The translations under genes and the position numbers were made by a program. Shown here in pieces: positions 10,258 to 17,704 of a stretch of 21,685 nucleotides of DNA; position 1 is the stretch's first letter, and the number at the start of each line of letters is the position of its first letter. Origin of the DNA: Myxococcales bacterium (GTDB lineage Bacteria; Myxococcota; Polyangia; Polyangiales; Polyangiaceae); assembly GCA_020430865.1 (NCBI GenBank), contig JAGQIY010000916.1, forward strand, positions 1-21,685. Reading direction: 5' to 3'. The notes beneath the pieces are model-generated. The model had not been told where the DNA came from, ran no database searches, and worked only from the letters and a program-made list of their open reading frames with translations.

Positions 10258-10925
10258 CCGAGATCTTCGGCGAGCACGTGCTCGTGTGGCTGGGTCCAGT
10301 GCCGCTGACCCGCACCATGCTCACCAGCGCGCTCACCAGCGGCGCGTTGCTGGCGCTCGGCCGCGCCGTGGCGCGGGCGGTAGCAAGCCGACCGCAGACT
10401 CGACTGGCAGCCGCCGGTCGCCTGGCCATCGGCTTCCTGCGTGACCTGACCCAACAAGCGACCGGACACGACACGCCGGTGCTGCAGGCGTTCCTGGGCG
10501 CTCTGTTCTCGTTCATCGCAGGAGCGACGCTCGTCGGGCAGCTGCCAGGCATCTCGGCCCCCACGGCCAATCTCCCCGCGGCAGCGGCCCTGGCGGCGCT
10601 CGTGTTCCTCGCCGTGCCGATCGCGGGGGTGCGCTCCCGAGGGCTGTTCGGCTACCTCAAGCACTATCTTCAGCCGAATCCCCTGCTGTTTCCGCTGCAT
10701 GTGATCAGCGAGCTCTCGCGCACCCTCGCGCTCGCGCTACGCCTCTTTGGCAACATGATGAGCGGGCACCTCGTGGTGGCGCTGATCGTGGCGCTCGCTG
10801 GGGTCCTGGTTCCCGTCCCGCTGATGGCCCTCGATCTGCTCATCGGCCTCTTGCAGGCGTACATCTTCACCATCCTGGCGGGTGTCTACATCGGCGCCGC
10901 CATGCGACTGGGAGAAAGCGACTAG
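10254..10925 (+). CDS. atpB: N-type ATPase subunit a (ion channel)
   Basis: The 223-residue protein starts at GTG 10254 (GTGA overlap with atpR, GGAGG 6 nt upstream) and is a polytopic membrane protein. Hydrophobic segments include MLTSALTSGALLALGRA, AFLGALFSFIAGATLVGQLP, AALAALVFLAVPIAGV, LVVALIVALAGVLVPVPLMA and LIGLLQAYIFTILAGVYIGAAM. The essential Arg of helix 4 (E. coli R210) is present in LALALRLFGNMMSGH, and the family signature NPLLFPLHVISELSRTLAL precedes it. This subunit forms the two ion half-channels next to the c-ring. Length is near that of other N-ATPase a subunits. The ORF's longer upstream form starting at 10191 is rejected because it overlaps atpR without a ribosome binding site. 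Confidence 0.93.
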   Translation: MTEIFGEHVLVWLGPVPLTRTMLTSALTSGALLALGRAVARAVASRPQTRLAAAGRLAIGFLRDLTQQATGHDTPVLQAFLGALFSFIAGATLVGQLPGISAPTANLPAAAALAALVFLAVPIAGVRSRGLFGYLKHYLQPNPLLFPLHVISELSRTLALALRLFGNMMSGHLVVALIVALAGVLVPVPLMALDLLIGLLQAYIFTILAGVYIGAAMRLGESD

Positions 10926-10927
10926 TC

Positions 10928-11188
10928 ATGACCGACCATACGATCCTCGCCCTGGGTTCGATTGTAACCGCAGGGATCACCATGGCGATCGGCGCGCTCG
11001 GCGCTGCGCTCGGCGAGAGCCGAATCGGCGCGGCGTCCATGGACGCCCTCGCTCGCCAGCCAGACGAAGCAGGTGCGATCACGCGGAACCAGTTCGTCGC
11101 GCTGGCGATGGTGGAGTCCACCGCGATCTTCTGCCTGGTGATCGCGCTCGTGCTGTTGTTCGCGAACCCCTTCATCGGCGGAGTCTGA
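10928..11188 (+). CDS. atpE: N-type ATPase c subunit (rotor ring)
   Basis: The 86-residue protein is a two-helix rotor subunit that starts at ATG 10928 with GGGAGA upstream. Helix 1 carries GALGAALGESRIGAAS with Glu30; the cytoplasmic loop has the conserved ALARQPDEAG; helix 2 has ALAMVESTAIFCLVIALVLL with the ion-carrying Glu63 followed by Ser64-Thr65. The helix 1 Glu plus the Glu-Ser-Thr of helix 2 matches the pattern proposed for N-ATPase c subunits, resembling Na+-type ligands. Ring size and ion cannot be read from the sequence. The protein is slightly longer than the ~80 residues of typical F-type c. It has an ATG start and the highest expected copy number in the complex. Confidence 0.95.
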   Translation: MTDHTILALGSIVTAGITMAIGALGAALGESRIGAASMDALARQPDEAGAITRNQFVALAMVESTAIFCLVIALVLLFANPFIGGV

Positions 11189-11190
11189 AT

Positions 11191-11916
11191 TTGTCGCCGA
11201 GCCTGGCCAACTTCCTCTTCGAGCTCGTGAACCTGCTGTTGCTGGCGGGCGGGCTCGGCTGGGTGCTGTTCAAGCCCGCCCGCAGAGCGCTGGATTCGGA
11301 GCGCGAGCGTCGCAGCGCCGAGCAGGCCGAGGCCGAGAAGGCACGGGCAGATGCCCTCGCGACGAAGGCTGCTGCGGAGGAACTCGCCCAGCGGCTGCAC
11401 AGCGAAGCAGAGGACCGAGAGCGCGAGCTGCTGGAGGCGTCGAAGAAGGACGCGAGCAAGCTGCTCGCGGACGCCCGTGCAGACATCGAGAAGGAACGCC
11501 GAGCGCTCGTGGCCGAGCTGCAGGCAGCACGGGAATCCAGCGCCATCGAGAGCGCCGAGCTGGTGGGTCGCATCGCAGCGGGCGCGGTGCGCGATCTGCT
11601 CGAGGCGATCGAGGGTCCCGCGCTGGATGAGGCGCTGGTGCTCAGAGCCATCCCCGAGCTCGAGCGGCTGGGCAGTCGCGGTCGTGAACCGCTGTCGATC
11701 GAGACCGCCCGTCCCTTGACTCCCAAGAGCAAGCAAGCACTCGCCGCCTTGCTCGGCGCCGTCCAGGAACGCGTGGTTCCCGAGCTGGGCGCCGGCGTGC
11801 GTGTCACGACCCGTGGAGGTCAGGTCGACGCGACGGCGGCGGCACTGGCACGGCAGGCTGCGGAGGCCTTGAAGCTCTCTCTCACCCCCAAGCTGGGAGA
11901 TGGAGCAAGTGCCTGA
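11191..11916 (+). CDS. atpF: N-type ATPase subunit b with delta-like C-terminal tail
   Basis: The 241-residue peripheral-stalk protein starts at TTG 11191 with GCGGAG 8 nt upstream, 2 nt after atpE; the longer open frame from 10882 is an out-of-frame read through atpB and atpE. One membrane helix lies at ~5-27 (NFLFELVNLLLLAGGLGWVL), then KPARRALDSERERR leads into a long charged, probably coiled-coil region (~30-125). From ~118 the protein resembles b C-termini (IESAELVGRIAAGAVRDLLEAI). Residues ~165-225 (EPLSIETARPLTPKSKQAL, then GAGVRVTTRGGQVDATA) look like the end of the delta/OSCP subunit, whose gene (atpH) is missing here. The tail is a candidate replacement for delta. Typical F-type b is ~155-170 residues, so this copy is long. 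Confidence 0.9.
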   Translation: MSPSLANFLFELVNLLLLAGGLGWVLFKPARRALDSERERRSAEQAEAEKARADALATKAAAEELAQRLHSEAEDRERELLEASKKDASKLLADARADIEKERRALVAELQAARESSAIESAELVGRIAAGAVRDLLEAIEGPALDEALVLRAIPELERLGSRGREPLSIETARPLTPKSKQALAALLGAVQERVVPELGAGVRVTTRGGQVDATAAALARQAAEALKLSLTPKLGDGASA

Positions 11917-13384
11917 ACGGACGCTCGCCGAGCGGCTGGCTGGGGTCACTCTCGACCTGACTCCAGCTCTGATTCCTCACGGCACCGTTTCGCGGGTCGC
12001 CGATGGGGTCGCGCAGGTCAGCGGACTCATGGACGTCGGCGCCGACGAGCTGGTGGCACTGGACTCAGGTGGAGTCGGGATGGCCTACGAGCTGGGGATC
12101 GAGTCTGCAGGTGTGGTGCTGCTGTCGGGCGCCGATGCCGTCCGCGTCGGTGATGGTGTCCGCGGCCTCGGTCGCCTGCCCTCGATCCCCGTCGGCTCCG
12201 ACCTTCTGGGGCGCGTCGTGGACCCGCTGGGCCGAGCACTCGATGGGCGCAGCGCGCCGGGTGGTCGGCCAGCGCCAGTCTTCGCCGAGGCGCCGAGCCT
12301 GAGTCAGCGGGCGCCCGTGACCGAGCCGCTGCACACCGGCGTGATGGTGATCGACTCGGCCATCCCCATCGGGCGCGGTCAGCGCCAGCTGATCGTCGGT
12401 GATCGAAACGTCGGCAAGACCGCGCTGGCGCTGGACCTGGTCGCCGCTCAGCGCACGACGGGCGTGCTGTGCGTCTACGTGACCATCGGTCAGCCCGTGT
12501 CACGCGTGATGGGGATCCGAGAAGCGCTGGATGCGCAAGCTGCGCTGAGTCACGTGATCCTGATCGCGGCCGAGGCCAGCGACACTCCAGGTCTACAGTA
12601 TCTCGCGCCGTACGCCGGGATGAGCGTCGCCGAGTTCTTTCGCGATCGAGGTCGGGACGTGCTCGTCGTGCTCGACGACCTGACGAAGCACGCCGATGCG
12701 TATCGCGAGCTCGCGCTGCTCCTTGGTAGACCTGCCGGGCGTGAAGCGTTTCCTGGAGACATCTTCTACGTCCACGCACAGCTGTTGGAGCGCTCCACGG
12801 CGATGGCGAAGAGCTCCGGCGGAGGCTCGATCACTACCCTGCCGATCGTCGAGACCACGGACAGCGATATCTCTTCTTACATCCCCACCAACCTGATCTC
12901 GATCACCGACGGACAGCTCTACCTCGACGCTCCGATGTTCGAGAAGAACCAGCGCCCCGCGGTGGACATCGGCCGCAGCGTCTCTCGCGTCGGCGGTGCG
13001 GCTCAATCCAAGGTACTCCGCTCCGCTGCGCGGAACCTGCGTATCACGATGTCGCGCTTCGAGACCTTGGAGTCACTGACTCGCGTGGGGCTCGACGTCG
13101 ATCCCGCCACGCGTCAGGCGGTAGAGCGAGGCCGCGCGGTGCGAGAACTGTTGCGTCAGCCCCGCTTCTCCCCCAAGAGCAACGTCGAGCAGATCGTGGC
13201 GCTCCTCGCTGTCTCTGGCGGCGTGCTCGATGGACTGCCGCTGCGCGAACTTCGCGACCACGTATACCAACTCGTACGCCGCTGTCGCGCCGCGGAGCCA
13301 GGGCTGTGCGAGGAGCTCGACGCAGGGAGCACGCCACGCGAAGACTGGCAATCAGTCCTGGTGGCCGTGTTGACCGATCGATGA
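11909..13384 (+). CDS. atpA: N-type ATPase alpha subunit
   Basis: The 491-residue regulatory head subunit. Motifs are the Walker A loop GDRNVGKT (~164-171), PLHTGVMVIDSAIPIGRGQ just before it, VYVTIGQPVSRV, QYLAPYAGMSVAEFFRD, the Walker B strand VLVVLDDLTKHADAYRELAL, and the arginine finger in SRVGGAAQSKVL. The SGGGSITTLPIVET and DGQLYLDAPMFE segments are conserved across alpha subunits. GTG 11909 is preferred over ATG 11900 because GGGAG lies 9 nt upstream of the GTG but directly abuts the ATG; using GTG gives the same GTGCCTGA overlap seen at atpD/atpC. The upstream N terminus is about 15-20 residues shorter than in E. coli alpha, where it normally contacts delta. The stop overlaps atpG as ATGA. 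Confidence 0.95.
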   Translation: MPERTLAERLAGVTLDLTPALIPHGTVSRVADGVAQVSGLMDVGADELVALDSGGVGMAYELGIESAGVVLLSGADAVRVGDGVRGLGRLPSIPVGSDLLGRVVDPLGRALDGRSAPGGRPAPVFAEAPSLSQRAPVTEPLHTGVMVIDSAIPIGRGQRQLIVGDRNVGKTALALDLVAAQRTTGVLCVYVTIGQPVSRVMGIREALDAQAALSHVILIAAEASDTPGLQYLAPYAGMSVAEFFRDRGRDVLVVLDDLTKHADAYRELALLLGRPAGREAFPGDIFYVHAQLLERSTAMAKSSGGGSITTLPIVETTDSDISSYIPTNLISITDGQLYLDAPMFEKNQRPAVDIGRSVSRVGGAAQSKVLRSAARNLRITMSRFETLESLTRVGLDVDPATRQAVERGRAVRELLRQPRFSPKSNVEQIVALLAVSGGVLDGLPLRELRDHVYQLVRRCRAAEPGLCEELDAGSTPREDWQSVLVAVLTDR

Positions 13385-14184
13385 CCCGCGAACTCGATCT
13401 GAAGCGGCGTCTGACCGCGCTCTCGGGGCTGCGAGACGCCGTGGGCGCGATGAAGAGCCTGTCGGCTCATCACTTCAGGGAGACCCGCTCGGTCGCGCTG
13501 TCGGCGAGAGAGTACCGGGCGGGGGTGGAGTCGATCGTGGCTCGAGTAGGTTGCGCGCTGCGCCCCGGCAGTGGTCCCGTTGGCCTGATCGTGGTCGGCG
13601 CAGAGCTGGGGCTGTGCGGCGGCTACACCTCGCGTGTCGTTGAGAAGGCGCTGGAGCGGCTCGCTGAGACGGGCCCGGGGCCTTGCTTCTGCGTCGGAAA
13701 ACGTACGCGCTCGCTGCTCGAACGTCGAGGGGTGGAGGTCTCGGGCAGCTACCCGGGTCCCTCGGGCGTCCGGGAGCTCGACAGCCTCCTGCTGGGACTC
13801 GCCGAGCGCTTGCTCAGGGCCTTCGTCGAGCAGGACCTGAGCGCGCTGGACGTCGTCTCGAGCCACTTCGCTGGAGTCGGCTCACAGCAACCCAAGGTCG
13901 TGCGCCTGCTCCCGGCCCCGTTCGACACCAACGACCCAGAGCTCCCGCTCTACTCCCGGCTCGATGACTTCATCACCGCAGCGACTCGTGAGTACCTCTT
14001 CAGCACGCTCTTCGAGATCCTCGTCAACGCGCTGGCGTCCGAACACGGGGCGCGCCTGTTGGCCACGGAGGGCGCCGAACGCTGGCTGGAAGAGCGGGTC
14101 GAACACCTCCAGCGACGCTTGACAGTCGCTCGACGTGAGGCAAGCACGCAAGAGACCATCGAGCTGAGTGCTAGACGCGCGTAG
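13381..14184 (+). CDS. atpG: N-type ATPase gamma subunit
   Basis: The 267-residue central stalk protein is the last gene of the operon. Its ATG overlaps the atpA stop (ATGA). The N-terminal helix LKRRLTALSGLRDAVGAMKS and the C-terminal helix ASEHGARLLATEGAERWLEE (ending near RLTVARREASTQETIEL) form the antiparallel coiled coil inside the alpha/beta head; the conserved start (RRL...L..I..AM..) and finish (E...RM.AM..A) are recognisable, although the N-ATPase version is divergent. The central Rossmann-like part has LIVVGAELGLCGGY, corresponding to the conserved GLCG motif, and FCVGKRTRSLLERRGVEV. Length is shorter than E. coli gamma (287). A 3' hairpin (TCACGC-TTTCC-GCGTGA, 14207-14223) follows 22 nt after the stop but lacks a T-run. 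Confidence 0.92.
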   Translation: MTRELDLKRRLTALSGLRDAVGAMKSLSAHHFRETRSVALSAREYRAGVESIVARVGCALRPGSGPVGLIVVGAELGLCGGYTSRVVEKALERLAETGPGPCFCVGKRTRSLLERRGVEVSGSYPGPSGVRELDSLLLGLAERLLRAFVEQDLSALDVVSSHFAGVGSQQPKVVRLLPAPFDTNDPELPLYSRLDDFITAATREYLFSTLFEILVNALASEHGARLLATEGAERWLEERVEHLQRRLTVARREASTQETIELSARRA

Positions 14185-14745
14185 GCGCCCGCGCCGTTCA
14201 TCGCGATCACGCTTTCCGCGTGAAAACCAGGCTCCGCCACGCTCGAGCACCAGGGTCAGGACGCGGCACCGGCCACACGGTCGGACCACAAGTGTTTCAA
14301 CGTGAACACTCCAGGGTCCACGCCAGCGGACGCCAGAATCCTGGCCCTCTGCTCCGAGGGCGCGCACCCGAGCACGCCGTCGGTACACGCAGACGAGGGC
14401 GATCTTGGGAGCATCGGCGCTCCCCGAGCTTGCAGATACGCCCTCGAATTGAGTTCTTGCTCGCTCCAGAGGGCGCAAGCATTGCTATGACCCCTGGAGT
14501 CCGCAACGGGCTCCGCGCAGGCCTCGAGCGGCCTCTGACGACTCCGAAGCGACCTCCACGCGAGCGGCAACGGCTGAAAAAACCCTGGTCTGAGCCCCGC
14601 GGAGCCGAACGTCTCGCCCCAGGATTCCGCCCGGAATGCGCCGTGGATCCGGGTGGCGACTCCTGGAAGCGCGAGCTGGAAACGCATTCGAAGCAGTATG
14701 TCGCTTCCGGTGGACCGCCACCCAAATGGGGGTTAGCGTCTCCGA
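14185..14745. other. 561-bp intergenic region with no credible gene
   Basis: Several long open frames exist on both strands, but all are Arg/Pro/Gly-rich read-throughs with no start signal. Structure seen: a 6-bp hairpin TCACGC-TTTCC-GCGTGA (14207-14223) just after atpG, a bulged palindrome AGTGTTTCA-ACG-TGAACACT (14291-14310) and a GGTGG-ACCG-CCACC stem (14709-14722) close to the next gene. The bulged palindrome could be an operator. No promoter hexamers were convincing. Confidence 0.4.
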
Positions 14746-15561
14746 ATGGTCGCCGCTGCAACGAAGTCGAGAACGTCGAAGAAGAATCCGCGCGAAAAGT
14801 CCGAGAGGGCCGCGCGTTCGAGCACCACCCGCGGGAGAGCGAAGTCGGCACAGCCGAAAGCTCGCGCCGCGGGGAAGCGTGCCTCGAAGAAGTCCAGCGA
14901 GCCGAGCAAGGGGAAGGCCACGAGGCCCCGTACCTCGCAATACGGCGCGCTAATCCCGTCGAAGACCGAGATGCAGTCTCTGCAGACCTCGGTGAAACGC
15001 CACCAGGACACCAACACGCTGGAGGGTTGCCTCGAGCTTGGTGAGGTCGTGCTCAAGAAGTTCTACGGGGGGTCGCTCGCAACGTTCCGCAAGCTCGGCA
15101 CGCGGCACGTCTCTTTCCGGAAGCTCTCGGAGGATCCGGAAGTCCCGGTGAACGGCTTGGCCCTGTACCGCGCCATCTCGATCTACAACGTCTATCACCA
15201 GCACAAGGCCTGGCGCTACAAGCACAACGGCATGAGTCATTTCCGCGCGGTATTGAGCCTACCGATCAAGGACCAAGCGCGACTGCTCGACCAGTCCGAG
15301 AAGCAAGGCTGGACGGTGAACCGCCTCGCCCATGAGGCGAGCGTGTTGCGCAGCAACAAGCAGGGTGAGCGCATGCCGCAGCCCGCCTTCGTGAAGGCCC
15401 TCAAGGGCGTGCGCCAGTACGCCAAGAAGGACTTCCACGCCTACGCGGACCTGGATCGCGCCAAGGAGCTCGACCCCGAGGCCCGCGACGAGTTGCTCAA
15501 GTTGGCCAAGGACCTCTCCGCGCGCTTCGAAGAGATCGCGAAGAAGCTGAAGGCACGCTGA
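14746..15561 (+). CDS. Basic-tailed protein with a DUF1016-N-like domain
   Basis: The 271-residue protein has a very basic, low-complexity N terminus (~1-65) rich in Lys, Arg, Ala and Ser (SRTSKKNPREKSERAARSS, AQPKARAAGKRASKKSSEPS), similar to histone H1 tails. From ~75 a compact helical domain follows: TNTLEGCLELGEVVLKKFYG, FRKLSEDPEVPVNGLALYRA, HFRAVLSLPIKDQARLLDQS, EKQGWTVNRLAHEASVLR. The 'SH...LL.LP...Q..LL..A...GW.V..L' run resembles the N-terminal domain of YhcG/DUF1016 proteins, a predicted DNA-binding module that normally precedes a PDDEXK nuclease. No nuclease follows here, so this looks like a standalone version with a DNA-binding tail. The C terminus is again Lys-rich. Start ATG 14746 has only a weak upstream GGGGG. 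Domain assignment is by eye and uncertain. Confidence 0.7.
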   Translation: MVAAATKSRTSKKNPREKSERAARSSTTRGRAKSAQPKARAAGKRASKKSSEPSKGKATRPRTSQYGALIPSKTEMQSLQTSVKRHQDTNTLEGCLELGEVVLKKFYGGSLATFRKLGTRHVSFRKLSEDPEVPVNGLALYRAISIYNVYHQHKAWRYKHNGMSHFRAVLSLPIKDQARLLDQSEKQGWTVNRLAHEASVLRSNKQGERMPQPAFVKALKGVRQYAKKDFHAYADLDRAKELDPEARDELLKLAKDLSARFEEIAKKLKAR

Positions 15562-15648
15562 CGCGCAGCACGCTGAGTCGGCCGGCGGCGACTCCGCCGG
15601 CTGACGCGCGGCAGGCTGTGTCGGCCGGCAGCAACTCCGCCCGCTGAC
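15557..15648 (+). repeat. 43-bp tandem repeat with strong hairpins
   Basis: Two units begin at 15557 and 15600, each starting GCTGACGCGC, with 37 of 43 positions identical; a partial third unit (GCTGAC) begins at 15643. The first unit contains GCCGGCGG-CGACT-CCGCCGGC (15581-15601), which extends to a 12-bp stem (15577-15605) with one wobble. The array starts over the stop codon of the preceding gene (TGA 15559-15561). It may act as a transcription end or RNA stabiliser, though there is no T-run, or be a dispersed palindromic repeat. Confidence 0.7.
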
Positions 15649-16006
15649 TCAGTACAAGAACGCGACGATCCCGGTCCCTCGAGCGTCCGCGAGCCGCACG
15701 TGTAGGCGTAGTCCGGCTGCTTCTCCTGCCCGAAGAGCAGCTGCTGCAACGCCACGTCTACACGACGACACCCCACCTCGATCTGCTTCTCGAAATTGTC
15801 ATTCGTTGGCCGGACGGATCGACCCGAGGTTGCTTCCACCCGGATCCAGACACCGTGGGGTAGCGACCAGCCGCGCGACTCCTCTCGCAGGCTCCTGAGC
15901 ACGGCACGAGGCGACCCAGCGCTGAGGGAGGCCAAAAGTCTGAAACAACACTGGAAAACCCAGGTGCACCCAATCCTGCCGGCATCCGTGCTGTCATACG
16001 GCGACC
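15562..16006. other. 445-bp intergenic region
   Basis: Apart from the tandem repeat at its left end, no plus-strand gene is credible. A possible minus-strand coding remnant lies at ~15660-15935 and is listed separately. The last ~60 bp before 16007 contain no recognisable promoter. Confidence 0.4.
15660..15935 (-). pseudogene. Possible coding remnant, unknown
   Basis: On the minus strand the frame beginning at TTG 15935 reads plausibly through EESRGWSLPHGVWIRVEATS, NDNFEKQIEVGCRRVDVALQ, QLLFGQEKQPDYAYTCGSR, with G/C-rich third positions typical of real genes in this genome. Past ~15680 it becomes low-quality, runs through the tandem repeat and only stops inside the antisense of the upstream gene (15441). 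There is no good start or ribosome binding site. It may be a decayed gene or chance; no family was recognised. Confidence 0.25.
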
Positions 16007-17701
16007 ATGCTCGATGACCTCAGCGCACCCCAGGTTCTCGACGCTCCGCAGACCCACCCCGACTTGCCGAGCGCTCACCTCACCCCCGCGGGATGTCCCG
16101 ATTTGCTCAACGGCCGCGGCCGGTCCCGGCTCGCCCTGGACGATCTGCGGACGTCCGTCACCCTCGCCTTCGCTGGCGGCTCTGCGGGCGGGCTGTTCCG
16201 CGAGGCTCTCGCGCAGTCCAGGGGAGCCGCGTCCAACTGGTCAGCCAGCGCCTTCGCGAGCGATCTGTTCCTCGCTCAGTTCGTGACCCAGTGCCTTCCC
16301 GTGCGTGTCGACGGTCGCGAGTTCGCTGCCGATACTGGACACCTCGCCCGCTGCCTTGCCAGCCCTCCCACGGACGATCGCATCGTCTCCCATCGCCGTG
16401 GCTGCCTGGCCGAGCTCGTGGAAAGACCTGCGCTACGACGAGCCCTGGAGCAGGTCTACCTGTCTCTGCGCCAGTATCGCAGCCTGCTCGAGGGCGCGTC
16501 TGGGTCGGGGCGCTGGGACGCCAATCGCCGGCGCCTGGACCTGCTGAAGTTGATCCACGAGACGTTCGAGCAACTGGCCAACAATTTCCACACAGCAACT
16601 TCCGGACTGCGACGGCTCGCAGATTTCGCCGAGGCGGTGCGCGGGGGTGAGACCTATCGTTCCCTTGGCGACCTCTTGCGCTACGATCAGAACTTCGCCA
16701 GCGTCAGCCTGAAGGTAGGTGTCGGGGCTGACGGCCGCATTCGGGGCTTCGAGTTGCTGCAGCTGGAAGAGGACCAGCAGAATCCGTTCGCCAACTCGGT
16801 GTTGCGTCGCTGGTTGGTCAAGCTGGAGCTTTTCGTCCGCGGCTATCAGTTCAGCGACGGTGAGGTGATGGCACACCTGATCGACGGCGTCTTCGAGGGC
16901 ATGGTCGATCACACGCTGCACTTCATCGAGCTGATCGTCGATATCGAGTTCTATCTCGGCGCGCTGGGGTTCCGCGATCTGGCGCTCCAGGCGGGTTTGG
17001 GGGTGAGCCTGCCGGATTTCTCGCCACCCGAATCCCCACGGCACCTTTCCGGCCTGTTCAATCCGCTGCTCCTCGCCAGCCAGCCACGAGTCGTCCCGTG
17101 CGACGTGACACTGGATCATCACGCGACGACGCTGCTGATCACCGGCCCGAACTCGGGCGGCAAGACGCGTCTGCTGCAGTCCCTCGGCCTGGCTCAGGTG
17201 ATGGGTCAATCGGGGCTCTTCATTCCGGCAGCGGGCGGCAGCATCTGCGCGGCAACCAGCCTCGTGGTGTCCCTGCTACAGGACACCCACGCGGATCAAT
17301 CAGAAGGGCGCCTCGGCATGGAACTGATGCGCATCCGCGAGCTATTTCAGCACCTTCCGCCCGGCGCGATGGTGATCCTCGATGAGCTCTGCTCCGGAAC
17401 GAACCCATCTGAGGGCGAGGAGATCTTCGAGCTGGTGGTGAAGATGTTGGGCCGGCTCGAGCCGCAGGTGTTCATCACCACCCACTTCCTCAACTTCGCC
17501 GAACGCTTGCGACGAGAGGGGAAGATCCCGGGCCTCACCTTCCTGCAGGTGGAGCTGGGAGCCGATCAAGCGCCGACGTATCAGTTCGTCCCGGGTGTCG
17601 CGCGCACTTCCCTGGCAGGCCAGACTGCGGCTCGCCTGGGCGTCACCGCCGCACAGCTGAACCAGCTGGTCGACGCCAACCTGCAGCGAAACGCGAGCTG
17701 A
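16007..17701 (+). CDS. MutS-family ATPase (orphan MutS-related protein)
   Basis: The 564-residue protein has the MutS/ABC-type ATPase at its C terminus: Walker A GPNSGGKTRLLQ (~380-391), the segment DQSEGRLGMELMRIRELF in place of the usual signature, Walker B GAMVILDELCSGTNPSEG and the H-loop ITTHFLNFAERL. The N-terminal ~370 residues are helical (core-domain-like, with HETFEQLANNFHTATSGLRR and LIDGVFEGMVDHTLHFIELI) but lack the mismatch-recognition F-x-E motif and domain I, so it is not a canonical MutS. It is shorter than MutS (~850) and MutS2 (~780) and has no Smr domain. Function is unknown; DNA or other substrate binding is inferred from the family. Start ATG 16007 lacks a strong ribosome binding site. 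A membrane-protein gene follows after 3 nt. Confidence 0.85.
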   Translation: MLDDLSAPQVLDAPQTHPDLPSAHLTPAGCPDLLNGRGRSRLALDDLRTSVTLAFAGGSAGGLFREALAQSRGAASNWSASAFASDLFLAQFVTQCLPVRVDGREFAADTGHLARCLASPPTDDRIVSHRRGCLAELVERPALRRALEQVYLSLRQYRSLLEGASGSGRWDANRRRLDLLKLIHETFEQLANNFHTATSGLRRLADFAEAVRGGETYRSLGDLLRYDQNFASVSLKVGVGADGRIRGFELLQLEEDQQNPFANSVLRRWLVKLELFVRGYQFSDGEVMAHLIDGVFEGMVDHTLHFIELIVDIEFYLGALGFRDLALQAGLGVSLPDFSPPESPRHLSGLFNPLLLASQPRVVPCDVTLDHHATTLLITGPNSGGKTRLLQSLGLAQVMGQSGLFIPAAGGSICAATSLVVSLLQDTHADQSEGRLGMELMRIRELFQHLPPGAMVILDELCSGTNPSEGEEIFELVVKMLGRLEPQVFITTHFLNFAERLRREGKIPGLTFLQVELGADQAPTYQFVPGVARTSLAGQTAARLGVTAAQLNQLVDANLQRNAS

Positions 17702-17704
17702 GCC

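Noticed and set aside
10882..11190. N-terminal extension of the atpF frame through atpB and atpE
   Set aside because: Arg/Pro-rich read-through in a different frame; the membrane helix starts just after TTG 11191, which has a ribosome binding site.
14207..14223. Hairpin TCACGC-TTTCC-GCGTGA after atpG as terminator
   Set aside because: Only 6 bp and no T-run on the plus strand; kept as a note under the intergenic entry rather than as a terminator.
14220..15044. Plus-strand open frame crossing the intergenic region into the 14746 gene
   Set aside because: Composition is Arg/Gly/Pro-rich with no start signal, and it is out of frame with the better supported gene at 14746.
15557..15648. CRISPR array
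   Set aside because: Only two adjacent units with no spacers between them and no cas genes nearby.
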